The notes under the pieces: model-generated
What the model saw: only the letters and a program-made list of their open reading frames with translations
Told to the model about the DNA's origin: nothing
Databases searched by the model: none
Origin: an uncultured Dysosmobacter sp.
Lineage (GTDB): Bacteria; Bacillota; Clostridia; Oscillospirales; Oscillospiraceae
Assembly (NCBI GenBank): GCA_934563745.1
Contig: CAKTHE010000021.1
Coordinates: forward strand, 1 to 39,630
Reading direction: 5' to 3'
Length of the DNA: 39,630 bases
Part shown: piece after piece, positions 24,859 to 32,881 of the stretch
Numbering within the stretch: the stretch's first letter is position 1
Layout of the letters: each line of letters begins with the position of its first letter
Program-made: the position numbers and the translations under genes

Positions 24859-25053
24859 ATGGAACTGCATCTTCATGATCGGGTGGAATTAAAAAAGCCG
24901 CATCCTTGCGGAAGCACGACCTGGGAGATCCTGCGGGTCGGCATGGATATCAAACTCAAGTGCCAGGGCTGCGGCCACGAACTGATGCTGCCGCGCAGCC
25001 GGGCGGAAAAGAGCATTCGAAAAATTTTGCCGAAGGAGGAGAAGCATGAATAA
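24859..25053 (+). CDS. DUF951 family protein
   Basis: This 64-residue protein matches DUF951 throughout: HDRVELKKPHPCG, then RVGMDIKLKCQGCGHELMLP and a basic end. The CxxC in KCQGCGH with the earlier Cys could bind zinc, and the fold may bind nucleic acid; neither is proven. GGAGGC precedes the ATG. Its last 8 bases overlap the ATG of a 30-aa gene. Confidence 0.92.
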   Translation: MELHLHDRVELKKPHPCGSTTWEILRVGMDIKLKCQGCGHELMLPRSRAEKSIRKILPKEEKHE

Positions 25054-25138
25054 AAAGACGAGAGCGCTGGCTCTGGTGTTGGTGTGCGTGATGATTCTGG
25101 GTTTGGTGGCGTCTTTGGTGCTGCCGTATTTGGCCTGA
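25046..25138 (+). CDS. Membrane miniprotein (30 aa)
   Basis: An ATG preceded by AAGGAGGAG and AGC encodes MNKKTRALALVLVC followed by a hydrophobic helix through residue 27 (LGLVASLVLPYLA at the end). It should be a single-pass protein with a basic cytoplasmic start. The strong ribosome site, overlap with DUF951 and following terminator all support translation. Firmicutes have similar tiny membrane proteins, such as the stressosome anchor Prli42 (31 aa); no specific relation is claimed. Confidence 0.7.
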   Translation: MNKKTRALALVLVCVMILGLVASLVLPYLA

Positions 25139-25171
25139 ACGGTCTGAACGCACGCATAAGCAGGGAGAAGA

Positions 25172-25207
25172 GGAAGCCGAACCGGAGACGGTTTGGCTTT
25201 TCTTTTT
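25172..25207 (+). terminator. Intrinsic terminator
   Basis: AAGCCGAACCG pairs with CGGTTTGGCTT over 11 bases with one G-U pair around GAGA, and is followed by TTCTTTTT. It ends the DUF951 and miniprotein transcript. Confidence 0.9.
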
Positions 25208-25285
25208 GCGCCGATGGCCCTTTCGACGCGTTTTGCCCGGCCGGCCGCCTATAATGGGGACATTCCGCAGGAGGGGGCGTGAGAC

Positions 25286-26254
25286 ATGGAGGTCGTGTAC
25301 ATAGACAGTGTCTGGGCCCTGAATACACTGATGGATTATCTGCTTCTTCTTGCGACCGCCCATTTGGCCGGAATACCGATTCACCGCCTGCGGATCCTGT
25401 GCGCGGCGGTTTTGGGAGGGTGCTACGCGGCTGCTGTTTTTTTGCCCGGCTGCGGCTTTCTGGCATCTTCGCCGCTGAAGGGGGTGTTCGGTGTGCTGCT
25501 TTCCGGCGTTGCCTTCGGGGGCCAGCGGCGCTTTCTTCGGCTGACGCTTCTTTTCTTTGCCGTGTCCTGCGGATTTGCCGGCTGCGTGCTGGCGCTGGGG
25601 CTGATCGGCGGCGGAGTTCCGTCCGCCCGTGGGATCTTTTACACGGATGTCAGCGGACGGGTCCTTCTGATCTCGGCAACGGCCGCATACGGGGTATTCA
25701 GTGTGGTGTTCCGGGCCGGAGCCAAGCACGGCGGCGCCGGCGGCGAATTGGTGAAGATCCGCATCAGCCTGGCGGACCGCAGTGCGGAGCTGACGGCCCT
25801 GCTGGATACGGGCTGCGGCCTGCTGGACCCCATCAGCGGGCAGCCGGTACTGGTGGCGGAAGCAGAGGCCCTGCGCGGGCTTTGGCCGGGGCGTTTGGCT
25901 CCGCTTTTAAGCGCCCGGACCCTGCAGGATCCGGCCTGTGCGCTGGAGCGGCTGCAGGCGGCCGGGGCAGCGGGAAAGTTCCGGCTGATGACGTACCGGA
26001 CGGTGGGGCAGCGGGAGAGCCTTCTTTTGGCCTTTCGCAGCACATGCACCTGGATCGCCGGGCAGCCGCATCCGGGGCTGCTGGTTGCACTGTCGCCCAA
26101 CGGATTGGGAGATGGATTTGCCGCTTTATGGGGCGGAATTTCCGGGAGAGGAGGGGAACGCAATGCTTACAGGGCTTCGGGCCCGGATACGCCGGCTGCT
26201 GATCCGGCTGGGGCTTTTGACCGGGACGCCCATTCATTACATAGGCGGCAGTGA
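25286..26254 (+). CDS. spoIIGA: Sigma-E processing peptidase SpoIIGA
   Basis: This membrane-bound aspartic protease of the mother cell activates pro-SigE during sporulation. About five N-terminal membrane helices (to about residue 145) are followed by a protease domain with [17 protein letters not shown]; Asp174 is the predicted catalytic residue. Its usual C-terminal motif is visible as [13 protein letters not shown] near residue 275. After that the frame continues about 40 residues and overlaps the start of sigE by 92 bases; normally it ends near the sigE start. The extra tail ([10 protein letters not shown] onward) is Arg/Ala-rich and probably not homologous. A lost stop or frameshift may explain it. 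Confidence 0.88.
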   Translation: MEVVYIDSVWALNTLMDYLLLLATAHLAGIPIHRLRILCAAVLGGCYAAAVFLPGCGFLASSPLKGVFGVLLSGVAFGGQRRFLRLTLLFFAVSCGFAGCVLALGLIGGGVPSARGIFYTDVSGRVLLISATAAYGVFSVVFRAGAKHGGAGGELVKIRISLADRSAELTALLDTGCGLLDPISGQPVLVAEAEALRGLWPGRLAPLLSARTLQDPACALERLQAAGAAGKFRLMTYRTVGQRESLLLAFRSTCTWIAGQPHPGLLVALSPNGLGDGFAALWGGISGRGGERNAYRASGPDTPAADPAGAFDRDAHSLHRRQ

Positions 26255-26870
26255 CACGCTTCCGCCGCCGCTTTCCCGTCAGGAGGAGGCGGCCCTGCTG
26301 AGCCGGATCGGAGAGGAAGAGGTACGGAAGACGCTGATCGAGCATAATCTGCGCCTGGTGGTTTACATCGCCCGCCGTTTTGAAAATACCGGCATCAACA
26401 TCGAGGACCTGATTTCCATCGGGACCATCGGCCTTATTAAGGCGGTGGGGACCTACCGTACGGACAAAAATATCAAGCTGGCCACATACGCTTCCCGCTG
26501 CATTGAAAACGAGATCCTGATGTATCTGCGTAAAAACGCCAACCGCAGAGGGGAAGTCTCCATCGACGAGCCGCTGAATACGGACTGGGACGGGAACGAG
26601 CTGCTGCTGTCCGATGTGCTGGGTACGGATGGCGACACGGTCATGCGCCCGATCGAGGAGGACGTGGACCGAAGCCTGCTGACGGCGGCGCTCCAGGTGC
26701 TCTCCCCGCGGGAGCGGGAGATCATTACGCTGCGCTTCGGTCTGGGCGGTCGGAAGGAACAGACGCAGAAAGAGGTGGCCGATCGGCTGGGGATTTCCCA
26801 AAGCTATATTTCACGCCTGGAAAAGCGGATCATCCAGCGCCTGAAAAGGGAGATCCTGCGGCTTTCTTAG
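26163..26870 (+). CDS. sigE: Sporulation sigma factor SigE
   Basis: SigE directs early mother-cell transcription. The 235-residue protein is close in length to B. subtilis SigE (239). The amphipathic pro-sequence runs from [13 protein letters not shown] to HYIGGS at about 27-29, where SpoIIGA should cut. Region 2 ([20 protein letters not shown]) and region 4 ([20 protein letters not shown]) are strongly conserved. The ATG at 26163 follows GGAGGGG. It lies inside the 3' end of spoIIGA. A T-box leader, not sigG, comes next, unlike in Bacillus. Confidence 0.95.
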   Translation: MLTGLRARIRRLLIRLGLLTGTPIHYIGGSDTLPPPLSRQEEAALLSRIGEEEVRKTLIEHNLRLVVYIARRFENTGINIEDLISIGTIGLIKAVGTYRTDKNIKLATYASRCIENEILMYLRKNANRRGEVSIDEPLNTDWDGNELLLSDVLGTDGDTVMRPIEEDVDRSLLTAALQVLSPREREIITLRFGLGGRKEQTQKEVADRLGISQSYISRLEKRIIQRLKREILRLS

Positions 26871-26871
26871 G

Positions 26872-26900
26872 TTGACAAAGCCGGAAAGCTGACTTATAAT
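26872..26900 (+). promoter_or_regulatory. Consensus sigma-A promoter for the T-box operon
   Basis: A perfect TTGACA and a perfect TATAAT are separated by exactly 17 bases. Transcription should begin near 26907. The -35 box starts immediately after the sigE stop. Confidence 0.95.
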
Positions 26901-26906
26901 ATTCTC

Positions 26907-27173
26907 CGTTCATGCAGCAAACATGCTGAGATGCGGAGGAGTAGCGGTTCCCTGCGCTTAAGAGAGAGGGCGGATGGTGCAAGCCCTTGCAAGGGGACGG
27001 CGAAGTCGCCGCGGAGCGGCCGGACTGAAGGCACCTGGGGTCGGACCCGGGGCGGTAAGCCGGACGGGAACTCCCGTTACAGAGTGAAAAGCGCCCGCCC
27101 ATTGCGGGAAGCCAGGTGGTACCGCGGACCGTTGTTCGCCCTGAGCCTATGTCAGGCTTGGGGCGTTTTTTAT
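26907..27173 (+). ncRNA. T-box leader, probable tRNA-Val sensor
   Basis: The T-box AGGTGGTACCGCGGA is complete at 27114-27128. It is followed by a terminator (arms 27137-27148 and 27154-27165, then a T-run). Uncharged tRNA pairs with the T-box and prevents this terminator from forming. In the upstream stem region, CGAA-GTC-GCC at 27005-27007 is the best candidate specifier: GTC is a valine codon, fitting valS downstream. The specifier call is inference from the position after GAA and was not confirmed by folding. A ribosome site for the next gene follows. This accounts for the 314-base gap without a gene. Confidence 0.92.
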
Positions 27174-27185
27174 TGGAGGGAGCTT

Positions 27186-27734
27186 ATGGAGTTTCGCTTT
27201 GAACTGCCGAATGGGTATTCGTATGAGGATATGCTGATGCTCTGTAGAGCATATGTCCGCAAAAGCCCAGCCCGGCGATGGCTCGACCGGTTGTGTCGGC
27301 TTTGCCTGATTTTGCTTGGCGGTGCTTGGATATTATCAGCACTTTCCTGGCTGGATGGCGGCTATGTGGGAGAAACGCCTTTGTGGGTGCTGGTGGCGTT
27401 GCCCATGTTTATAGGTCTTTTGCTTCTCGCACTTGGATTGTTCTGGGATCGCTTGACCGCATGGGGAAGCCGGCGGCGGAACCTTCAGAACTTAGGCCAT
27501 ATCTCTGTGTGTTTAAATGAGGATAATGTGGTAGTAGAAACAAAAAAGGGGACAGAAGTTCGTCCTTATAGCGCGTTTACAGAAGCCTGTGCCTACAAAG
27601 AATATTGGCTCCTGTTTCTGGATAAGCGCCATGCCGAGATTTTGCCCCAGACTGTTATGACCGTGGGCAATCCGGACGCTTTCCCGGCCTTCTGGGCGGA
27701 AAAGACCGGAATGCCCATTAAAAAAATCAAATAA
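27186..27734 (+). CDS. YcxB-like membrane protein
   Basis: This 182-residue protein has two membrane helices at about residues 42-58 and 68-89. The C-terminal part (TKKGTEVRPYSAFTEACAYKEYWLLFLDK) resembles YcxB-like proteins, whose role is unknown. GGAGGG lies before the ATG at 27186. It sits between the T-box terminator and valS, so uncharged tRNA-Val should induce it together with valS. Its codon use is visibly more AT-rich (for example AATGAGGATAATGTGGTAGT) than the flanking genes, hinting at acquisition from elsewhere. Confidence 0.7.
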   Translation: MEFRFELPNGYSYEDMLMLCRAYVRKSPARRWLDRLCRLCLILLGGAWILSALSWLDGGYVGETPLWVLVALPMFIGLLLLALGLFWDRLTAWGSRRRNLQNLGHISVCLNEDNVVVETKKGTEVRPYSAFTEACAYKEYWLLFLDKRHAEILPQTVMTVGNPDAFPAFWAEKTGMPIKKIK

Positions 27735-27762
27735 GCAACATTTTCAGATAAGGAGAATCGCC

Positions 27763-30399
27763 ATGAAAAAAGAACTGCCCAAGGTGTATGAGCCCCAGCA
27801 GGTGGAGGGGCGCATTTACCAGATGTGGGAGCAGAACAACTGCTTCAACGGGGATCCGGATCCCAAGAAAAAGCCGTTTTCCATCGTGATGCCGCCGCCC
27901 AATGTTACGGGGCAACTGCACATGGGCCATGCCCTGGACTGCACGCTTCAGGATATCCTGACCCGCTTTAAGCGGATGCAGGGCTATTCCACCTTGTGGC
28001 TGCCCGGTACGGATCATGCCGGCATCGCCACGCAGATCAAGGTGGAAGAGGAGCTGCGGGTCAAAGAGGGAAAGACCCGGTACGACCTGGGCCGCGAAAA
28101 ATTCCTTCAGCGGGTCTGGAAGTGGAAGGAAGAGTACGGCAGCCGCATTGTGGAGCAGCAGAAGAAGATGGGTGTTTCCTGCGATTGGAGCCGCTCCCGC
28201 TTTACTATGGATGAAGGCTGTTCCAAAGCCGTGCGGGAGACGTTCTGTGAGCTCTATGACAAGGGGCTGATCTATAAGGGCAGCCGCATCATCAACTGGT
28301 GCCCCCACTGTGTGACCGCTCTTTCCGACGCGGAAGTGGAGTATGTGGACAAGCCCGGCCATCTGTGGTATATCCGCTATCCGCTGGCGGACGGCTCCGG
28401 CGATATTGTGGTGGCGACCACCCGTCCGGAAACGATGATGGGCGATACCGGCGTGGCCGTGAACCCCAACGATGAGAAGTTCAAGCACCTTATTGGCAAA
28501 TCCTGCATCCTGCCCATTATGAACCGGGAGATCCCCATTGTGGGCGACGAATACTGCGAGATCGGCTTTGGTACCGGCGCGGTCAAGATGACTCCGGCCC
28601 ATGACCCCAACGACTTTGAGGTGGGGCAGCGCCACCATCTGGAGATCATTCGCGTCATCGGCGATGACGGGAAGATCAACGAAAACGGCGGCCCCTACAA
28701 CGGGATGGACCGGTACGAATGCCGTAAGGCCATCGTCAAGGATCTGGAAGAGCAGGGCTATCTGGTAAAAACCGAGCCGTACAACCATAACGTGGGCACC
28801 TGCTATCGCTGCCATAACGATGTGGAGCCGCTGATTTCCGCCCAGTGGTTTGTGAAAATGGAGCCGCTGGCCCAGGATGCTCTGCGCGTCGTGCGGGACG
28901 GTGAAGTCAAATTTGTGCCGGAGCGCTTTTCCAAGACCTATATCAACTGGATGGAAAATGTGCACGATTGGTGCATTTCCCGTCAGCTGTGGTGGGGCCA
29001 TCAGATCCCGGCCTGGACCTGCGACGAATGCGGGCACATCAACGTCAGCCGGGAGGATCCAACCCAGTGCGAAAAATGCGGCTCCACGCATTTGACCCGG
29101 GACCCGGATGTGCTGGATACCTGGTTCTCCAGTGCGCTGTGGCCGTTCTCCACGCTGGGCTGGCCGGACAAGACGGAGGACCTGGATTTCTATTATCCCA
29201 CCTCTGTGATGGTGACCGGCTACGACATCATCTTCTTCTGGGTAGCCCGCATGATCTTCTCCGGCTGCGAGCAGATGAAGAAGATTCCCTTCCACACGGT
29301 GCTGATCCACGGCCTGGTTCGGGACGACAAGGGGCGCAAGATGTCCAAATCCCTGGGCAACGGCATCGATCCCCTGGAGATGGCGGAAAAGTACGGCGCA
29401 GACGCGCTGCGCTTCAACCTCATCACCGGGAACAGCCCCGGGAACGACACGCGCTTCTATACGGAAAAGTGCGAAGCGATGCGGAACTTTGCCAATAAGA
29501 TCTGGAACGCGTCCCGCTTTGTGCAGATGAATCTGACCATCGAACACTGCCAGCTTCCGGATGCCGCGCAGCTGGAGATGGAAGACAAATGGGTGCTCAC
29601 AAAGCTGAATACGCTGATCCGCGAAGTCACGGAGAATCTGGAAAGCTTTGAGATCGGCGTGGCCTCCGCAAAGGTTTACGACTTTATCTGGGACACCTAC
29701 TGCGACTGGTATATTGAATTGACCAAGACCCGTATGAACGGGGAGGATGCGGCATCCCGCCTGGCTGCGGAAAACGTTTTGTGCTATGTGCTGACGGAAG
29801 TTTTGAAGCTACTGCATCCGTTCATGCCCTTCATCACGGAGGAGATCTGGCAGGCGCTGCCGCATGAGGGGGCGTTCCTGATGACCTCTCAGTGGCCCGT
29901 GTATCGGGAAGAGCTGAACTTCCCGGAGGAGACGGAGGCAATGGAAGCAGTCATGGATACCATTAAGGCGGTCCGTGCCCGTCGGGCTGAGATGAATGTG
30001 CCTCCTTCCAAGAAGACGGAGATGATCCTGGTGACGGACCAGGCGGAGATCTACCGTCAGGGTACGCACTTCATTCTGCGCCTCGCGTTTGCGGACCGGG
30101 TCAATATTACGGATCGGGCTCCGGAGGAGCTGCAGGGCCTGGTAAACATTGTCACGCATAAGGCGAACGTTTATATTCCGCTCAGCGAATTGGTGGATTT
30201 CAAGGCAGAGCTGGAGCGGATCGCGCGGGAACGCGAGAAGGCGGAGAACGGCCTGCGCATCACAGAGAATAAGCTGAGCAACGAGAAATTTGTAGCGCAC
30301 GCCCCGGAAGCTGTGGTGAACGCAGAGCGGGAGAAGGCGGCCAAGTATCGGGAGCTGATTGCCAAATTGGACGAATCGGCCGCAGCTATGAAGCAATAA
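27763..30399 (+). CDS. valS: Valine--tRNA ligase
   Basis: ValS charges tRNA-Val and edits mischarged threonine. Class I motifs are HMGH at residues 53-56 (in PPNVTGQLHMGHALD) and KMSKS near residue 527. Cysteine pairs (CPHC near 182; CDEC and CEKC near 420-440) look zinc-binding. The C-terminal coiled coil that contacts tRNA is present (ELERIAREREKAENGLRI). The 878 residues are typical. The ATG follows AAGGAGA. Control by the T-box leader is likely. Confidence 0.97.
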   Translation: MKKELPKVYEPQQVEGRIYQMWEQNNCFNGDPDPKKKPFSIVMPPPNVTGQLHMGHALDCTLQDILTRFKRMQGYSTLWLPGTDHAGIATQIKVEEELRVKEGKTRYDLGREKFLQRVWKWKEEYGSRIVEQQKKMGVSCDWSRSRFTMDEGCSKAVRETFCELYDKGLIYKGSRIINWCPHCVTALSDAEVEYVDKPGHLWYIRYPLADGSGDIVVATTRPETMMGDTGVAVNPNDEKFKHLIGKSCILPIMNREIPIVGDEYCEIGFGTGAVKMTPAHDPNDFEVGQRHHLEIIRVIGDDGKINENGGPYNGMDRYECRKAIVKDLEEQGYLVKTEPYNHNVGTCYRCHNDVEPLISAQWFVKMEPLAQDALRVVRDGEVKFVPERFSKTYINWMENVHDWCISRQLWWGHQIPAWTCDECGHINVSREDPTQCEKCGSTHLTRDPDVLDTWFSSALWPFSTLGWPDKTEDLDFYYPTSVMVTGYDIIFFWVARMIFSGCEQMKKIPFHTVLIHGLVRDDKGRKMSKSLGNGIDPLEMAEKYGADALRFNLITGNSPGNDTRFYTEKCEAMRNFANKIWNASRFVQMNLTIEHCQLPDAAQLEMEDKWVLTKLNTLIREVTENLESFEIGVASAKVYDFIWDTYCDWYIELTKTRMNGEDAASRLAAENVLCYVLTEVLKLLHPFMPFITEEIWQALPHEGAFLMTSQWPVYREELNFPEETEAMEAVMDTIKAVRARRAEMNVPPSKKTEMILVTDQAEIYRQGTHFILRLAFADRVNITDRAPEELQGLVNIVTHKANVYIPLSELVDFKAELERIAREREKAENGLRITENKLSNEKFVAHAPEAVVNAEREKAAKYRELIAKLDESAAAMKQ

Positions 30400-30419
30400 G
30401 CCTTTACAGGAATAAGAGC

Positions 30420-30466
30420 AAAACCGGACGAATCGCAGAAAATGCGGTTCGTCCGGTTTTCTTTCG
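30420..30466 (+). terminator. Intrinsic terminator after valS
   Basis: The arms 30420-30437 and 30443-30460 pair over 18 bases with one G-U pair around GAAAA, then CTTTC. The A-run on the left suggests activity on both strands. Confidence 0.88.
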
Positions 30467-30491
30467 ACAGAAATTCAGAGAAAGACGTGCT

Positions 30492-30529
30492 AAAATCGCC
30501 GTAGAAGCAGTTGCTTTTACGGCGATTTT
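30492..30529. terminator. Second hairpin after valS, terminator-like
   Basis: The arms 30492-30509 and 30512-30529 pair over 18 bases with one G-U pair and a very short loop. The right arm ends in TTTT. It may back up the first terminator or insulate the spoIIA operon. Confidence 0.65.
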
Positions 30530-30652
30530 CATAAAAACACTTTGAGAACCAATGGCAATAAAGCAAATATACTTTACGGAGCGAGATCGGCAGAAGCGGA
30601 AGCGGAAAAGCCGGATCTTTGAAAACTTTTTTGTACAAAAGGAGACGAAACC

Positions 30653-30958
30653 ATGGAACTTGCGGTACACACAACCGATCGGAACCTATTGCTGGAGCTT
30701 TCCGGAGAATTGGATCATCACGGGGCAAAAGGTGCGATCCGGGAGCTGGAACGGGCCATTGATGCGGCGCTGCCAAAGCGGCTGGTGCTGGATATGAGCG
30801 GCATTACTTTTATGGACAGCTCCGGCATCGCGTTTATCCTGCGGGCCCAGCAGCAAATGCAGACTTTGGAAGGCAGTCTGATGGTCTGCCGCGTGCCCGC
30901 GCAGGCCCGGCGCGTTTTGGAGGCGGCCGGAATCGGCCGCCTGGTTGATATTCGATAA
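30653..30958 (+). CDS. spoIIAA: Anti-sigma F factor antagonist SpoIIAA
   Basis: This STAS-domain protein releases SigF by binding SpoIIAB when unphosphorylated. The phosphorylation motif is DMSGITFMDSSGIAFIL; by alignment from memory with B. subtilis Ser58, Ser57 is the target. The 101-residue length is a little shorter than usual. AAAGGAGA precedes the ATG. spoIIAB and sigF follow in standard order. I found no convincing sigma-A or sigma-H promoter in the 120 bases upstream. Confidence 0.95.
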   Translation: MELAVHTTDRNLLLELSGELDHHGAKGAIRELERAIDAALPKRLVLDMSGITFMDSSGIAFILRAQQQMQTLEGSLMVCRVPAQARRVLEAAGIGRLVDIR

Positions 30959-30974
30959 GGAGTGTGCAAGGACA

Positions 30975-31418
30975 ATGAAAGCAAATAATTACATAAATTT
31001 GGAATTCCCGAGCCGGAGCAGCAATGAGGGCTTTGCCAGAATGGCAGCGGCCTGCTTTGCCGCACAGATGGATCCGACGCTGAACGAATTGGAGGATATT
31101 AAAACAGCCGTCTCGGAGGCTGTGACCAATGCGATCGTTCATGCGTACCCCAACACATTAGGGAAAATTCAGCTGAAAGGAAAGATCCTGGACGGACAGG
31201 TGCTGGAAATTACCGTGAAGGATTGGGGCCGCGGCATTCCGGACGTGGGGAAAGCGCGCCAGCCCATGTTCACGACAGGCGGCGAAGAGCGCAGCGGCAT
31301 GGGCTTTACGATCATGGAGAGCTTTATGGACAAGATCCTGGTCCGATCCACACCGGGAAAGGGAACAACAGTGGTTCTGAGAAAGCGGATCGCGGTCCGG
31401 GCCAAGCCGCAAAAATGA
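30975..31418 (+). CDS. spoIIAB: Anti-sigma F factor SpoIIAB
   Basis: This serine kinase of the GHKL ATPase group holds SigF inactive and phosphorylates SpoIIAA. Its N-box is EDIKTAVSEAVTNAIVHAYP, the G1 box is KDWGRGIPD and the G2 region is GMGFTIMESFMD. The 147 residues match B. subtilis (146). The ATG at 30975 begins MKANNYINLEFPSRS, as homologues do; AAGGA precedes it closely. The stop overlaps the ATG of sigF. Confidence 0.95.
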   Translation: MKANNYINLEFPSRSSNEGFARMAAACFAAQMDPTLNELEDIKTAVSEAVTNAIVHAYPNTLGKIQLKGKILDGQVLEITVKDWGRGIPDVGKARQPMFTTGGEERSGMGFTIMESFMDKILVRSTPGKGTTVVLRKRIAVRAKPQK

Positions 31419-32119
31419 ATGCGCAGCAGGATCTGATCCGGGCGGCACAAAGCGGCGATGAGGAGGCCTGTGATCGTGCCGTCCGGGAGAACAGCGGGCT
31501 GATTTGGAGCATCGTGCGCCGCTTTTACGGGCGCGGGGTGGACCCGGATGATTTGTATCAATTGGGCTGCCTGGGCTTTTTGAAGGCGGTGCGCGGGTTT
31601 GACTTCTCCTATGGGACCTGCTTTTCCACGTATGCAGTCCCCAAAATCGCGGGGGAGATTCGCCGCTTTTTGCGCGATGACGGAAGCATCAAAGTGAGTC
31701 GCACCATACAGGAGAAAGCAAATTCGCTTTACAATGCGAGAGACCGGCTCCAGCAGCGGTTGGGGCGTGATCCCACCTTATCGGAGCTGGCGGAAGAAAC
31801 CGGTTTTTCCGTAGAGGAGATTGCGGAGATCACCCTGGCAACCGATACGCCGGACTCTCTTCAGCGAGAGACCTCGGAAGGGCTTGCCCTGGAGGGCATG
31901 ATTGGAACAGAGGCGCCGGAAGAGGCCCTTTTGGAAAAAATTGCGCTGCGGGAAGCGATCGGACGTCTGGAGGAGCGGGAACGCCTGACGGTGCAGCTGC
32001 GCTATTTCAGGGGACTTACCCAGGAGCAGACGGCACGGATCCTGGGGGTATCCCAGGTTCAGATTTCCCGCCTGGAACGGCGGGGACTGCAGCATCTGCG
32101 GGAGCTTCTTTCGCCCTGA
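31415..32119 (+). CDS. sigF: Sporulation sigma factor SigF
   Basis: SigF is the first forespore-specific sigma factor. The 234 residues show sigma region 2 (DDLYQLGCLGFLKAVRGFD), region 3 (TLSELAEETGFSVEEIAEI) and region 4 (TQEQTARILGVSQVQISRLE). The ATG overlaps the spoIIAB stop (ATGA), and no strong ribosome site precedes it, so it is probably translated by coupling. The last 104 bases overlap a convergent gene on the other strand. Confidence 0.95.
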   Translation: MNAQQDLIRAAQSGDEEACDRAVRENSGLIWSIVRRFYGRGVDPDDLYQLGCLGFLKAVRGFDFSYGTCFSTYAVPKIAGEIRRFLRDDGSIKVSRTIQEKANSLYNARDRLQQRLGRDPTLSELAEETGFSVEEIAEITLATDTPDSLQRETSEGLALEGMIGTEAPEEALLEKIALREAIGRLEERERLTVQLRYFRGLTQEQTARILGVSQVQISRLERRGLQHLRELLSP

Positions 32120-32864
32120 ACCATTCCGCATCCTGAAACTCCGTCATCGTATTCCAATAGCGCTTGGGCATGTGTGTCATCCGGCACCTTGGATTTTCAC
32201 GTTCCCGGATGGCGATCGTGTCATAAAACCGCTTCCACAGGCAGCGGAAGGCCGCTTCCTGCCGGTCCGGCGCAGCCATTTGGAACTGATCCAACGGGCA
32301 GATCCGTGAGCGTCCGTCGGAGTAAAGCAGGATTTCCCGGTGGGTCCGGTCGTAGATGAAGAACCGTTCATTTTGGTAGCGGCCGCAGAAGTGAGGCGCA
32401 AGAACCGGAAGAACCCGGTTTTTGGGCTCGATTTCGGCGCCCAGAATACCGCCCAGCTCGGAGAAGCGAACAAATCCCCGGTAGTTCTCCGCTTCGGCGG
32501 AAAGCGCCCGGACGGCGCGCAGGACCGGGTAGGCGTCCGGGTCTGCACGATTGTGCAAAAAGCCGCTTCCCTCCCGGAAGACCCGCATGCACAGACGATA
32601 CAGCGCGTAGTTCCGATTCGGAAAGGCACACAAAAAGGCGCGCTGGATCAGCCGGGCTGCCTGCGGGTCTTTTTTGTAGAGTCCGCGGTAGACGCGCCGC
32701 GCATGGGCGGGGTCCGTGCGGATCGAACGCTGATCGAACAAGGACAGAGGAGGCTCCTCACCGCCGCAGAGGGCGGTGGGGACTTCTTTTTTATCGTAGC
32801 TTTCGAAAATGCAGCAGAGAAACCCGGCAAAGCTGCCGTCGAACAGATAGATCAATTCCCGCAT
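32016..32864 (-). CDS. TIGR03915/DUF4130 family DNA-repair-associated protein
   Basis: This 282-residue protein matches the family that accompanies TIGR03916 radical SAM proteins. Typical segments are YLFDGSFAGFLCCIFES at the start, RRVYRGLYKKDPQAARLI, FVRFSELGGILGAEIEPKN and MTHMPKRYWNTMTEF near residue 240. The biochemical role is unknown; the name in databases is a putative DNA metabolism or repair protein. The last 40 residues (EAPADAAVPAVPGGKSEPG region) lie beyond the usual end and read antisense to sigF. It starts 17 bases after the TIGR03916 stop, in the SOS-type operon. Confidence 0.85.
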   Translation of the reverse strand: MRELIYLFDGSFAGFLCCIFESYDKKEVPTALCGGEEPPLSLFDQRSIRTDPAHARRVYRGLYKKDPQAARLIQRAFLCAFPNRNYALYRLCMRVFREGSGFLHNRADPDAYPVLRAVRALSAEAENYRGFVRFSELGGILGAEIEPKNRVLPVLAPHFCGRYQNERFFIYDRTHREILLYSDGRSRICPLDQFQMAAPDRQEAAFRCLWKRFYDTIAIRERENPRCRMTHMPKRYWNTMTEFQDAEWFRAKEAPADAAVPAVPGGKSEPGIPPGSVPSAPG

Positions 32865-32881
32865 GGAAAGATGCCCTTTCT

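Noticed and set aside
27727..29547. A 606-codon open frame opposite valS
   Set aside because: valS is unambiguous, with both class I motifs; the antisense frame has no start signal or recognisable domain.
30530..30652. A sigma-H promoter expected before spoIIAA
   Set aside because: No convincing AGGAwww and GAAT pair was found; TATACT is present but lacks a good -35, so none was annotated.
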